Under the pieces are notes generated by a model. The model was not told the DNA's origin. It made no database searches and saw nothing but the letters and a program-made list of their open reading frames with translations. Shown piece by piece: positions 18,685 through 27,700 of a DNA stretch of 64,000 bases; within the stretch, counting starts at the first letter, position 1, and the number at the start of each line of letters is the position of its first letter. A program made the position numbers and the translations under genes. The stretch is from positions 372,001-436,000 of the forward strand of contig NZ_FOYN01000002.1 of assembly GCF_900111935.1 (NCBI RefSeq). Direction: 5' to 3'. This DNA is from Halorubrum sodomense. GTDB lineage: Archaea > Halobacteriota > Halobacteria > Halobacteriales > Haloferacaceae.

Positions 18685-19398
18685 CTACTCGAACGTCGTC
18701 AGCGCCCCGACCGGGGCGTCGGTGATCGCTCGCGCGCGGTCCATCCCCTCGTCCCCGACGGCGATGAGCGCGAACACGCCGGTAACGTCGGCGTCGCCCT
18801 GGAGCGCGATGTCCAAGAGGAGCTCCTGGGTCTCGCCCGAGCGGATCAGGTCGTCGACGACGAGGACGGTGTCGCCGGCGTCGACCGCGCTCGCGGGGAG
18901 GTAATAGGTGAGTTCGATGCCGGAGGCGAGCCGCTGGCGCGACTCGATGAACTCCTCGACGGCGGTCTCCTTCGACTTCTTCGCGTACGCCAGGCGGGCG
19001 TCGAAGAAGGAGGCCATCGCCGCTCCCAGCGTGATCCCGTCGGTCGCGGCCGTCAACACCACGTCCGGCGACTCGAACTCGAACGTCTCCGCCGCGACGG
19101 GCGCCACCAGGTCGAGGAACGACTGGTCGAAGACGACCTCGGAGTTGTCGACGTACCCCTCGTCGTCGAACTCGACGCGCGCGACCAGTTCGTCGGCGAG
19201 CGCCTCCCGCCCCACCGACTCGACGACCTCGCTCGCTCGCTCGGTGCCGGGGAGCACGTGGCCGTTCACGTACCGGTTCAGGTCGCCCGCCGGCAGTCCG
19301 GTCACGTCGGACAACTCCTCGTACGTTCGCGTCTCTTTTAACATCCGCAACACGGCGACCGCCTGTAGCTGGAGGGCCGCCTTCTCTGCGCGGTTCAT
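18685..19398 (-). CDS. HTH-phosphoribosyltransferase protein, likely purine regulator or PRTase
   Basis: A 237-aa protein from ATG 19398 (MNRAEKAALQLQAVAVL). The first 65 residues form a helix-turn-helix (RTYEELSDVTGLPAGDLNRY, then VNGHVLPG). The rest is a type I PRTase fold with the PRPP loop VLVVDDLIRSGETQ and a hood region including FFDARLAYAKKS. Bacillus PurR has the same overall plan of HTH plus PRTase, and adjacency to a purine permease supports a purine-linked role. It differs at the N terminus from the GfcR/PyrE-like sugar regulators. Whether it retains transferase activity cannot be decided. Confidence 0.78.
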   Translation of the reverse strand: MNRAEKAALQLQAVAVLRMLKETRTYEELSDVTGLPAGDLNRYVNGHVLPGTERASEVVESVGREALADELVARVEFDDEGYVDNSEVVFDQSFLDLVAPVAAETFEFESPDVVLTAATDGITLGAAMASFFDARLAYAKKSKETAVEEFIESRQRLASGIELTYYLPASAVDAGDTVLVVDDLIRSGETQELLLDIALQGDADVTGVFALIAVGDEGMDRARAITDAPVGALTTFE

Positions 19399-19420
19399 AC
19401 GGATGATCGCGATCGCACAA

Positions 19421-19430
19421 CTATGAATAC
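19421..19430 (-). promoter_or_regulatory. TATA-like box of the HTH-PRTase gene
   Basis: On the minus strand the sequence is GTATTCATAG, ending 22 nt before the ATG at 19398. This spacing fits a leaderless haloarchaeal transcript. It lies just downstream of the 16-bp tandem repeat array at 19459-19522. Confidence 0.5.
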
Positions 19431-19458
19431 GTCGAAGTCGCGTGCGGCGTGAATATCC

Positions 19459-19522
19459 ACGAGCGTGATTTCTCATGAGCGTGGTTTCTCACGAGCGTGA
19501 TTTCTCATGAGCGTGGCCTTTC
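19459..19522. repeat. Four tandem 16-bp repeats upstream of HTH-PRTase gene
   Basis: Units start at 19459, 19475, 19491 and 19507. They alternate between ACGAGCGTGATTTCTC and ATGAGCGTGGTTTCTC, the last being slightly degenerate. The array sits about 30 bp upstream of the TATA-like box of the phosphoribosyltransferase regulator gene. Phased identical sites close to a promoter suggest cooperative binding of a regulator. There are no unique spacers, so this is not CRISPR. Confidence 0.85.
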
Positions 19523-19579
19523 ACGGGGCTGACTCTCCGGGCGACTCCGTCACGGCCGGCGCCCGGTCTGCGCACCGCC

Positions 19580-20035
19580 TCACGCCTCGGGCGCGTCGAA
19601 GAACACCGCCGGCTCGTCGATCGCGATCTCGACGCGGTCGCGGTCGTCGAGGGGGCGCAGGCGAACCGTGAGCGTTCCCGCCGTCTCGGCGGCCGCGCGC
19701 AGCGACGCCAGGTCGTCGCTTCCGAGGTACGTCGGCACGCAGACGGCTACCGCCGCCGCCTCGTCGGTGGCGACCACCAGCCGGTACGCGACCCCGTCCG
19801 CGGCGCCGGCGTACACGTCGACGCCGTCGATCGCGGCGTCGCCGACCGCGTCCAGCGCCGCGTCGAACTCCGACTCGGGCAACAGCACGTCGATCCGGGC
19901 GTCGTCGTCGACGGGATTCACGTCGCCGGGATGCCCCGCGATCGCGGTCCAGCCCCGCTCTCGGTACGCCGCCGCCGTCGACTCCGCGTCGTCCTCGACG
20001 GCTCCCCATCGCGGTCCGGGATCGGTTCCGTTCAC
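19580..20035 (-). CDS. Haloarchaeal hypothetical protein
   Basis: A 151-aa acidic protein with a GTG start (MNGTDPGPRWGAVEDDAEST). It has no transmembrane segment or signal. Recognisable features are only general: RERGWTAIAGHPGDVNPV near residue 26, LLPESEFDAALDAV, and a beta-rich middle with YRLVVATDEAAAVAVCVPTY. I associate this pattern with a haloarchaea-restricted family of unknown role but do not assign a name. It stands alone between the repeat array and the divergent ABC transporter operon. Confidence 0.65.
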   Translation of the reverse strand: MNGTDPGPRWGAVEDDAESTAAAYRERGWTAIAGHPGDVNPVDDDARIDVLLPESEFDAALDAVGDAAIDGVDVYAGAADGVAYRLVVATDEAAAVAVCVPTYLGSDDLASLRAAAETAGTLTVRLRPLDDRDRVEIAIDEPAVFFDAPEA

Positions 20036-20230
20036 GATCCGCGGCTACCGGCCGCACCCGTACATATGCGTCGGTCCCGGTCGGTCCCCGTCGGTTCTCG
20101 TCACGCTCCGATCCCTGCTGGCCGTCGCACCGATCGCGACTCGCTCCTGTCAACGGATCGCTAGCAGACGGGCGCGGTAGGGGCACTCTCTGCCGGTAGG
20201 TTCATAACGCTCTGTCGTTTGAGATCGCCT

Positions 20231-21853
20231 ATGCCTACTGACAGCGATGATCACGTCGACAGGCGGACGGTGCTCAAGTACGCCGGAACGGCCGGTGCGG
20301 TCGGACTCGCGGGCTGTTCCGGCAACGGCGGCGGCGGGTCGGGCGGCGGCGACGGAACGGGCGGCGGGAACAACTCCGACGGCGGCGGGTCGGACGGCGG
20401 CTCCGGCGGCGACACCTTCGAACTCGGCGTCACCATGGGCCAGATGGACTCCGGGCTGGACCCGCAGGACCACGCCGAGACGAACACCGAGATCATCACC
20501 GGGCAGATGTACGAGGGCCTGCTCGACCGCGACAAGGAGGGCGGCATCATCGCCGGCCTCGCCAACGAGTGGGAGCGCACCGACGACGGCAGCGTCCGGT
20601 TCACCCTGCGCGACGGCGTCACGTTCCACAACGGCGACGACCTGACCGCGGAGGACGTCCGGTTCAGCATCCGTCGAATCGTCTTCAACGACGTCGGCAT
20701 CGTCAGTCCGCAGACGAACGACCTCGGCCCGGTCTCGGAGGTCACGACCGGCGACGGGGAGGTGACGGTCTCCTTCGACGGGTACAATCCGATCGCGTTC
20801 CAGCTGTTCGCGACGAACGGCGACGTCATGCAGCAGTCGTGGGTCGAGGAGCACGGCAGCGACTACATCAACCGGAACGCCAACGGAACGGGGCCGTTCC
20901 GTCTCACCGAGTACCAGTCGGGTAACGTGGTCCGCTACGGGCCGAACGAGGACTACTGGGACGGCGCGCCGGCGGTCGACGAGCTCTCCATGAGCGCCTC
21001 CAGCGAGTCGAGCACGCGGGTCAACCAGCTGCTCGCGGAGGAGACCGACATCGTGACGAACGTCCCGCCGAACGAGGTCTCTCGGGTGAACAGCTCCGAC
21101 GTTGCGACGATCAACTCCGTGGCGAGCGCGCGGATCATCTTCCTCCAGATGCGCTACGACGTGGAGCCGTTCTCCAGCCAGCAGTTCCGGCAGGCGATGA
21201 ACCACGCGGTCGACGTCGGGAGCATCATCGAGAACGTGCTCAACGGCTTCGGGAACCTCACCGCGCAGCCGACTCTCGAGGGCCACGTCGGCTACAACCC
21301 CGACATCGAGCCGTACCCGTACGACCCCGCCGAGGCCGAGCGGCTCGTCGAGGAGTCGGGATACGCCGGCGCGGAGATCACGCTTCAGACGCCGATCGGG
21401 CGCTACCTCCGCGACGTCGAGATCGCGCAGGCGGCGGCCAACCAGATCGACTCGCTGTCGAACGTCTCCTGTGAGCTGCAGCAGCGCGAGTTCTCCTCGC
21501 TCGTCCAGGACGTCACGGCGCCGAGCATCGAGGACCGCCCGCACTTCACCCTTCTCGGGTGGGGGAACGCGGAGTTCGACGGCAGCCAGACCCTGACGCC
21601 GTTGCTCTCCTCCGAGGGCGCGCTCACGGTCCTGAAAAACGACGAGCTCGACGGGCTCCTCGAAGAGGCGGAGACGACCCGGGATTCCGACGAGCGAGTC
21701 GACATCCTTCAGGAGGCGAACCAGCTCGCCCACGACCTCGCGCCGTGGGTGTTCATGCACCAGCAGTTCAGCGTCTACGGCGTCTCCAGCGATATCTCTT
21801 GGGAGCCGCGGGCCGACGAGTTCATCGACCCGGACACCGCCACGCAACAGTAA
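20231..21853 (+). CDS. dppA: ABC transporter solute-binding lipoprotein (family 5, DppA/OppA-like)
   Basis: A 540-aa exported binding protein. The N terminus has a Tat motif (DRRTVLKYAG) and a lipobox (GLAGC), followed by a Gly/Ser/Asp-rich linker of about 45 residues that tethers it outside the membrane. The mature domain follows SBP family 5: MYEGLLDRDKEGGIIAGLAN, VRFTLRDGVTFHNGDDLTAE, and NGTGPFRLTEY. The substrate is probably a di- or oligopeptide, though family 5 also carries sugars and nickel. I chose ATG 20231. It heads a five-gene operon (37 nt to dppB). Confidence 0.93.
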   Translation: MPTDSDDHVDRRTVLKYAGTAGAVGLAGCSGNGGGGSGGGDGTGGGNNSDGGGSDGGSGGDTFELGVTMGQMDSGLDPQDHAETNTEIITGQMYEGLLDRDKEGGIIAGLANEWERTDDGSVRFTLRDGVTFHNGDDLTAEDVRFSIRRIVFNDVGIVSPQTNDLGPVSEVTTGDGEVTVSFDGYNPIAFQLFATNGDVMQQSWVEEHGSDYINRNANGTGPFRLTEYQSGNVVRYGPNEDYWDGAPAVDELSMSASSESSTRVNQLLAEETDIVTNVPPNEVSRVNSSDVATINSVASARIIFLQMRYDVEPFSSQQFRQAMNHAVDVGSIIENVLNGFGNLTAQPTLEGHVGYNPDIEPYPYDPAEAERLVEESGYAGAEITLQTPIGRYLRDVEIAQAAANQIDSLSNVSCELQQREFSSLVQDVTAPSIEDRPHFTLLGWGNAEFDGSQTLTPLLSSEGALTVLKNDELDGLLEEAETTRDSDERVDILQEANQLAHDLAPWVFMHQQFSVYGVSSDISWEPRADEFIDPDTATQQ

Positions 21854-21889
21854 CGCGATCCCCACCCTCACCGCTCTACATCCTCAGTA

Positions 21890-22882
21890 ATGTCATTCGG
21901 AAGATTCGCACTCAAAAGAAGCCTCCAAGGGATCGGCGTCGTCTGGGGCGTCGTCACCGTCGTGTTCGCGCTCCGGTTCGTCACGCCCGGCAGCCCGATA
22001 AACGCGGTCGCGCCGCTCGACGCCTCGCAGGAGACGCGACAGGCGATCGCCGCCGAGCTGGGGCTCGACCAGCCGCTGTACGTCCAGTACGGCCAGTACG
22101 TCTTCGACCTCCTTCGCGGCGACATGGGGTTCTCCTACATCCGCGGCCAGGACGTCGCGACGCTCGTGTTCGGTCGCCTCCCCGCGACGGTCGAGCTGGC
22201 GGTCGCCGCCAGCGTCGTCGCCATCGTCCTCGCGATTCCGCTCGGCGTGGTCAGCGCGACCCGCCGCAACGAACCGGTCGACTACGGCGCGACGCTGCTG
22301 TCGCTCGGCGGCATCTCCACCCCGAACTTCTGGCTCGGGATCATGCTCATCCTGGTGTTCGCCGTGCAGTTCAACGTGTTCAACACCAGCGGTCGCGGCG
22401 TCACCGTCGTCGACGTCGCGCAGTCGGTCGTCGGTCCGGCGCCGGTGTTCGGGACGCTTCTCGCCTGGCTCGCGTACATCACGCTGCCCGCTATCGCCCT
22501 CGGCACGTACTTCATGGCGCTCATCACCAGACTGACGCGGTCGGGGATGCTGGACGAACTGAGCAAGGGGTACGTCCAGGCCGCGCGGGCAAAGGGACTC
22601 CCCCGGACGCTGATCCGGTACAAACACGCGCTCCGGAACACGCTGATCCCGGTGATCACCGTTCTCGGCTTACAGCTCGGGACGCTGATCGGCGGCGCCG
22701 TGATCACGGAGGCGGTGTTCTCGTGGCCCGGACTCGGCACGCTCGTCATCGACAGCATCAACACCCGGGACTGGCCGACGCTACAGGGCAGTCTCATCGT
22801 TATCGGGACGAGCTTCGTCCTCGTCAACATCCTCGTCGACGTGGTGTACGCGTATCTCGACCCGGAGGTAATCACCGACTAA
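21890..22882 (+). CDS. dppB: ABC transporter permease, DppB-like
   Basis: A 330-aa permease with six hydrophobic helices. The N-terminal helix FALKRSLQGIGVVWGVVTVV and the TPGSPINAVAPLD-type loop are typical of DppB. The cytosolic coupling (EAA) loop is YVQAARAKGLPRTLIRYKHA, followed by RNTLIPVITVLGLQLGTLIG and WPGLGTLVIDSI. It should form the translocation channel with the next gene product. The dppC ATG begins two bases after its stop. Confidence 0.95.
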   Translation: MSFGRFALKRSLQGIGVVWGVVTVVFALRFVTPGSPINAVAPLDASQETRQAIAAELGLDQPLYVQYGQYVFDLLRGDMGFSYIRGQDVATLVFGRLPATVELAVAASVVAIVLAIPLGVVSATRRNEPVDYGATLLSLGGISTPNFWLGIMLILVFAVQFNVFNTSGRGVTVVDVAQSVVGPAPVFGTLLAWLAYITLPAIALGTYFMALITRLTRSGMLDELSKGYVQAARAKGLPRTLIRYKHALRNTLIPVITVLGLQLGTLIGGAVITEAVFSWPGLGTLVIDSINTRDWPTLQGSLIVIGTSFVLVNILVDVVYAYLDPEVITD

Positions 22883-22883
22883 T

Positions 22884-23903
22884 ATGGTCTCGTCACGTGT
22901 CATTCGAAATCTCAAAAAGGAGTTCAAACGGAGCGGGCTCGCGAAGCTCGGGCTGGCGCTGGTGGTGGTCATCGTGCTGACCGCCGTGTTCGCCCCGTTC
23001 ATCGCGCCCCACAACCCGACCGACCAACAGCTCAACCAGAGCGAGCTGCCGCCGATCGGCTTCTCGCAGACGGAGGAGCGGACCTCCTCGCAGATGGTCG
23101 ACGGCGAGATCCGGACCGTCACCGAGGAGGTCGAGATCACCGCCGACCCCGACCACGTGTTCGGCACCGACGGGCTCGGCCGCGACATGTTCTCGCGGGT
23201 GGTGTACGGCGCTCGGACGTCGCTCGTCGTCGGCGTGCTCGGCACGCTGCTGGCGGCGTCGATCGGCGTTCCGGTCGGCTTGCTCGCCGGCTACCACCGC
23301 GGCCGCGTCGACGACGTGCTGATGCGGATCGCCGACGTCAGCCTCGCGTTCCCCTCGCTCGTGTTGGCGGTCGCGCTGATCGGGCTGTGGGGCCGCGCGG
23401 CGGTGGATATCCCCGACCCGTTCGTCGCCGCCGGGCTCGCGCCGGAGATGCCCGAGACCTTCGTGTTGCCGATAACGGTGGTGATCGTCGTCGGCCTCGT
23501 CAACTGGGTGTGGTTCGCCCGGGTCGCCCGCGGGGAGGCGCTCTCCCTGCGCGGGCAGGAGTACGTGAAGGCGTCGCGCGCGCTGGGCGCCGACAACAAC
23601 ACGATCATCCTCCGGCACATCCTGCCGAACGCGATCACGCCGATCATCGTCCTCGGGACCGTACAGGTGGCGGCGATCATCCTCCTGGAGAGCTCGCTGT
23701 CGTTCCTCGGCTTCTCCGGCACGACGCTCTCGTGGGGCTTCGACATCGCGCAGGGGCGCGACTACGTCTCCTCCGGGCAGTGGTGGATCGCCTCGATCCC
23801 CGGGCTCGCGATCATGCTGTCGGTGATCGGGATCAACCTGCTTGGCGACTGGCTCCGCGACGCGCTCGACCCCGGCATCGAGGGTGAAGGGGGTGCCGCA
23901 TGA
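22884..23903 (+). CDS. dppC: ABC transporter permease, DppC-like
   Basis: A 339-aa permease. The first helix (LGLALVVVIVLTAVFAPFIA) is followed by a loop enlarged to about 60 residues (GFSQTEERTSSQMVDGEIRT region) before the conserved FGTDGLGRDMFSRVVYGART. The coupling loop is YVKASRALGADNNTIILRHI. The protein ends with GDWLRDALDPGIEGEG, typical of DppC. The expanded external loop may contact the haloarchaeal binding lipoprotein. It overlaps dppD by four bases (ATGA). Confidence 0.95.
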   Translation: MVSSRVIRNLKKEFKRSGLAKLGLALVVVIVLTAVFAPFIAPHNPTDQQLNQSELPPIGFSQTEERTSSQMVDGEIRTVTEEVEITADPDHVFGTDGLGRDMFSRVVYGARTSLVVGVLGTLLAASIGVPVGLLAGYHRGRVDDVLMRIADVSLAFPSLVLAVALIGLWGRAAVDIPDPFVAAGLAPEMPETFVLPITVVIVVGLVNWVWFARVARGEALSLRGQEYVKASRALGADNNTIILRHILPNAITPIIVLGTVQVAAIILLESSLSFLGFSGTTLSWGFDIAQGRDYVSSGQWWIASIPGLAIMLSVIGINLLGDWLRDALDPGIEGEGGAA

Positions 23904-25258
23904 GCGACGCCGGGCGGCCGGGCGGCGATCCGGCCGGGAGCGAGTCCTCCGCGGCGACCGACGGCGACGCGGCCGACGGCCTCGGCGCCGCTCCCCCCGG
24001 CGAGGCGACTCCGACCGGGGTTCCTAGTGCCGACGACGTGCTGTCGGTCCGCGACCTCTCGACGCGCTTTTTCACCGAGGAGGGACAGATCAACGCGGTC
24101 GAGTCGGTGTCGTTCGACCTCCGGGAAGACGAGATCCTCGGCGTGGTCGGCGAGTCGGGGTCCGGCAAGTCGGTGACCGCGCTGTCGCTCGTCGACCTCG
24201 TCGAGAGCCCCGGCCGGATCACCGCCGGCGAGGTGTGGTACCGGGACGGCGACCTCGCGGAGGAGTTCAGCGACGCGGAGGCGGTGCGGGTCGACGGCGA
24301 CCACGTCGACCTCCGGACCGTGCCGGCGAACGTCCGGCGGTCGCTTCGCGGCCCCTCCTTCAGCGTCATCTTCCAGGACCCGATGAGCAGCTTCAACCCC
24401 TCGATCACGGTCGGCGAGCAGATCGCCGAGGCGGTCGAGGTCCAGCGCCGGGCGCGGGCGAACCCCCGTTCGACGCGCTCGCGGACCCAGGGGTACGGGC
24501 TCGGGAAGTACCTGCTCGACGGGCTCGTTCCCGGCCGCGACTACACGAGCGAGGAGAGCATGGACCGGGCGGTCGAACTGCTCGGGCAGGTCGGGATCCC
24601 CGACCCGGAGGAGCGCGTCGACGAGTACCCCGGCCAGTTCTCCGGGGGGATGCTCCAGCGCGCGATGATCGCGCAGGCGCTCGCCGGCGAGCCGGACGTG
24701 CTGATCGCCGACGAGCCGACGACCGCCCTCGACGTGACGATCCAGGCGCAGATCCTGAACCTGCTGAAAGAGATTCAGGCGGAGCGCGGGATGAGCGTCG
24801 TCCTCATCACCCACGACCTCGGCGTGATCGCGGAGATGTGCGACCGCGTCTGCGTGATGTACGCGGGCGAGGTCGTCGAGCGCGGCACGCTCGACTCGGT
24901 GTTCGAAGAGACCGTTCACCCGTACACGCGGGGGCTCCTCGGTTCGATCCCCGACGTGGACGACCCGCGGGCGCGGCTCGAGCCGATCGCGGGCAACGTC
25001 CCGAGCCTGGTCGACGCCGAGATGGACGACCGGTGTTACTTCGCGGACCGGTGTCCGAAGGCGATGGACGCCTGCCTCGAGAAGCCGGCCGAGGCGACGG
25101 TCGACGCCGCGGCCGACCACGGCGTCAAGTGCGTCCTCGCGGCCCGCGAGTACGACCCGGCGGACGCGCTCCGGGACGACTACTTCGGCGGGGGCGGCGA
25201 CGCCGCCGGTCCCGACGACGGTGCCGCGGCCGCGACCGACGGAGGTGACGACGAATGA
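23900..25258 (+). CDS. dppD: ABC transporter ATP-binding protein, DppD-like
   Basis: A 452-aa ATPase, longer than bacterial DppD because of a disordered acidic N terminus of about 45 residues and a similar C-terminal tail. Walker A is [16 protein letters not shown], the signature is [17 protein letters not shown] and Walker B is [12 protein letters not shown]. The Q-loop region is [14 protein letters not shown] four-cysteine C-terminal oligopeptide-transporter domain is present ([18 protein letters not shown], then VKC). It overlaps dppF by four bases. Confidence 0.95.
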   Translation: MSDAGRPGGDPAGSESSAATDGDAADGLGAAPPGEATPTGVPSADDVLSVRDLSTRFFTEEGQINAVESVSFDLREDEILGVVGESGSGKSVTALSLVDLVESPGRITAGEVWYRDGDLAEEFSDAEAVRVDGDHVDLRTVPANVRRSLRGPSFSVIFQDPMSSFNPSITVGEQIAEAVEVQRRARANPRSTRSRTQGYGLGKYLLDGLVPGRDYTSEESMDRAVELLGQVGIPDPEERVDEYPGQFSGGMLQRAMIAQALAGEPDVLIADEPTTALDVTIQAQILNLLKEIQAERGMSVVLITHDLGVIAEMCDRVCVMYAGEVVERGTLDSVFEETVHPYTRGLLGSIPDVDDPRARLEPIAGNVPSLVDAEMDDRCYFADRCPKAMDACLEKPAEATVDAAADHGVKCVLAAREYDPADALRDDYFGGGGDAAGPDDGAAAATDGGDDE

Positions 25259-26325
25259 GCGACTCGCTGCTCTCCGTCGAGGGACTGAAGAAGTACTACG
25301 CGGACGACCCGTCGCTCCTCGACCGCCTGCTCGGGGAGGAGTCAGCGAGCGTGAAGGCGGTCGACGGCGTCTCCTTCGACGTGCGCGAGGGCGAGACGCT
25401 GGGGCTCGTCGGCGAGTCCGGCTGCGGGAAGTCGACGACCGGCGAAACGGTGTTGCGGCTCCGGGAGCCGACCGCCGGCGAGATCGCCTTCGACGGTGCG
25501 GACGTTCGCGGGATGGGGTCGCAGGAACTGACGGAGTTCCGGCGGCGCGCGCAGATCGTGTTCCAGGACCCGTTCTCCAGTCTCGACCCGCGGATGACCA
25601 CCGGAGACATCGTCACGGAGGGGCTCCGAATTCACGACATCGCCGACAAGGCCCAGCGCCGCGAGACCGCGCGGGACCTGCTCGAACGCGTCGGCCTCTC
25701 CGCCGACCAGATCGACCGGTACCCCCACGAGTTCTCCGGCGGCCAGCGCCAGCGGATCGGGATCGCCCGAGCGCTCGCCTTAGACCCCGACTTCGTCGTC
25801 CTCGACGAGCCGGTGTCGGCGCTCGACGTGAGCGTTCAGGCGCAGATCCTCAACCTGCTCGAAGACCTGCAAGAGGACTTCGGGCTCACGTTCCTCTTCA
25901 TCGCGCACAACCTCGGCGTGGTCCGGCACGTCTGCGACCGCGTCGCGGTGATGTACTTAGGGGAGATCGTCGAGATCGGCCCGGTCGAGGAGATATTCGA
26001 CGACCCCGCGCACCCGTACACGAGGGCGCTGTTATCGAGCGTCCCGCGGGCGAGTACGGACGCCCGCGACGAGGAGTTCGAGACGCTCCACGGCGACGTG
26101 CCCTCGCCGCGGAACCCGCCCGCGGGCTGTCGGTTCCACACGCGCTGTCCGGAGGCGCGCGCGGCCTGCCGGGAGTCGGCGCCGCCGGGATACGACGTGG
26201 GTGACGGCCGGACCGCCGCCTGCTTCCGCGCGGACGACGGTCACGCGTACTGGGACAGCGATCCGATCGGCCAGAACGAGGCGGCCGAGGGAGCGGCCGA
26301 CACCGGCGAGCCGGCGGACGACTGA
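25255..26325 (+). CDS. dppF: ABC transporter ATP-binding protein, DppF-like
   Basis: A 356-aa ATPase, the second NBD of the transporter. Walker A is [16 protein letters not shown], the Q-loop [14 protein letters not shown], the signature [17 protein letters not shown] and Walker [13 protein letters not shown]. The C-terminal extension has the cysteine pattern [14 protein letters not shown]. It is the last gene of the operon, and the stop is followed by a 170-nt spacer leading to the multicopper oxidase. Confidence 0.95.
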   Translation: MSDSLLSVEGLKKYYADDPSLLDRLLGEESASVKAVDGVSFDVREGETLGLVGESGCGKSTTGETVLRLREPTAGEIAFDGADVRGMGSQELTEFRRRAQIVFQDPFSSLDPRMTTGDIVTEGLRIHDIADKAQRRETARDLLERVGLSADQIDRYPHEFSGGQRQRIGIARALALDPDFVVLDEPVSALDVSVQAQILNLLEDLQEDFGLTFLFIAHNLGVVRHVCDRVAVMYLGEIVEIGPVEEIFDDPAHPYTRALLSSVPRASTDARDEEFETLHGDVPSPRNPPAGCRFHTRCPEARAACRESAPPGYDVGDGRTAACFRADDGHAYWDSDPIGQNEAAEGAADTGEPADD

Positions 26326-26403
26326 GCGCCGGCGTCGCCGCGGTCCCCCCGAGCCGCCGGCCGCGACCGTCGCCGACCGAACGTCTTCGCGACCGCCGAT
26401 TCG

Positions 26404-26431
26404 TTTATATGCTACGCCCCGAACAAGTTCG
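26404..26431 (+). promoter_or_regulatory. Promoter and palindromic operator of the multicopper oxidase gene
   Basis: A TATA-like TTATAT lies at 26404-26409. Eleven bases further, the 12-bp palindrome CGAACAAGTTCG (26420-26431) spans the place where transcription would start. That location fits a repressor site. About 65 nt remain to the ATG at 26496, so the mRNA would have a leader. The cognate regulator is unknown; a metal-responsive one would suit the gene. Confidence 0.45.
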
Positions 26432-26495
26432 TCAGTCGTACCCCGAGGCGAGAAGCCGCGACCGGGTTATGCCGCCGCTTCCCCTCGATTGAGAC

Positions 26496-27650
26496 ATGAC
26501 GCACAGTGACTCCGGTTCCGACGGCGGCTTCGCGCGGCGAACGATCCTTCAGGCGGCTGGGCTCTCGGGCGTCGCCGGGCTGGCGGGCTGTATGAGCCAG
26601 ACGGTCACCACCGCCGCGACCGGTGACGGTGCGGGACCGACGCAGACCGACGACGAGGAGCCCGCACTCCCCGAGACGGGCTCGCCGGAGGTCGTCGACC
26701 TCGACGAGCGCGGCCGTGAGGTGACGCTGCGCACGGTCCACGCCCGCCACGCGGCCCACCCCGGCGGCTCGCTGGGCGGGCCGGTCGAGATGCCGGTGAC
26801 GTGGGCGTTCCAGGCCGACGACGGGACGCCGAGCGTGCCCGGGCCGGTCCTCCGGGCGACCGAGGGTGACGACCTGTCGATCACGCTCGACAACACCGAC
26901 GGGGAGATGCCCCACACGCTCCACTTCCACGGGGTCTCGAAGTCGTGGAAGGACGACGGCGTCCCGTCGACGACGGGACTCACCGTGATGCCCGGCGAGA
27001 CGCACACCTACGAGATCGGCGCGGACGTGCCCGGCACCCACCTCTACCACTGCCACTTCAACACCCCGATGCACATGGACATGGGGATGTACGGGATCCT
27101 CCGTATCGACCCCGAGGGGTACGAGGCGGCCGACGTCGAGCAGTTCATGACGCTGAAGGACTGGGACACGCGGCTCTCCCGGTCGTACGGCGGCGAGGAC
27201 GCCGCCTACGACGTCCAGAACCGGCGGCCGGACGCGTTCACGATCAACGGTCGCGTCGCGCCGTACACGTTCAACCCGGACCACGGCTCGCCGATCGTCG
27301 TCAGCCGGGGGGACACGGTGCGGCTCCACCTGGTCAACGCGGGGTTCATGGCCCACCCGATGCACACGCACAACCACCGGTTCCGCACGGTCGAGAAGGA
27401 CGGCGCCGAGTACCCCGAGGTGTTACAGCTCCCCGAGGACGTGGTGAACGTCGCGCCCGCGGAGCGGTACACCGTCGAGTTCGAGGCGAACGCGGATCCC
27501 GGCATCTACCCGATACACTGTCACAAGGTCGACCACGTCCAGAACGACGGGATCTACCCCGGCGGGATGCTCACCGCCATCGTCTACGAGCAGGCGATGG
27601 GGACGGACGTGTTCGCGGACCTCATGGAGAAGGCGGGCTACGAGCTCTAA
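26496..27650 (+). CDS. Two-domain multicopper oxidase (Tat lipoprotein)
   Basis: A 384-aa exported protein. The N terminus carries a twin-arginine motif (FARRTILQAAG) and a lipobox (GLAGC). There are two cupredoxin domains. Domain 1 has HTLHFHGVSKSW and the type 1 copper pattern HLYHCHFNTPMHMDMGM. Domain 2 has HPMHTHNHRF and YPIHCHKVDHVQNDG. HCH occurs in both, as in laccase-like multicopper oxidases rather than in NirK, which has HCA. Two-domain MCOs trimerise with the trinuclear site between subunits. Likely roles are oxidation of copper, manganese or phenols at the cell surface. The ATG is preceded by the promoter at 26404. Confidence 0.88.
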   Translation: MTHSDSGSDGGFARRTILQAAGLSGVAGLAGCMSQTVTTAATGDGAGPTQTDDEEPALPETGSPEVVDLDERGREVTLRTVHARHAAHPGGSLGGPVEMPVTWAFQADDGTPSVPGPVLRATEGDDLSITLDNTDGEMPHTLHFHGVSKSWKDDGVPSTTGLTVMPGETHTYEIGADVPGTHLYHCHFNTPMHMDMGMYGILRIDPEGYEAADVEQFMTLKDWDTRLSRSYGGEDAAYDVQNRRPDAFTINGRVAPYTFNPDHGSPIVVSRGDTVRLHLVNAGFMAHPMHTHNHRFRTVEKDGAEYPEVLQLPEDVVNVAPAERYTVEFEANADPGIYPIHCHKVDHVQNDGIYPGGMLTAIVYEQAMGTDVFADLMEKAGYEL

Positions 27651-27700
27651 GGTTCGCGTACGGCGGGCCGCGCGGACTGCTCTCTCCTACCGCTCTCCGC

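Noticed and set aside
18685-19398. GfcR/PyrE-like sugar catabolism regulator
   Set aside because: The N-terminal HTH differs from what I recall of GfcR, and the neighbour is a purine permease.
19459-19522. Repeat array considered as CRISPR
   Set aside because: Units are directly tandem with no spacers and only 16 bp long, and no cas genes are nearby.
20150-21871. 573-codon open frame on the minus strand opposite dppA
   Set aside because: It runs across the whole of a well-supported binding-protein gene and has shadow composition only.
26496-27650. Copper nitrite reductase NirK
   Set aside because: The type 1 region has HCH as in multicopper oxidases, not the HCA pattern of NirK, although both have two cupredoxin domains.
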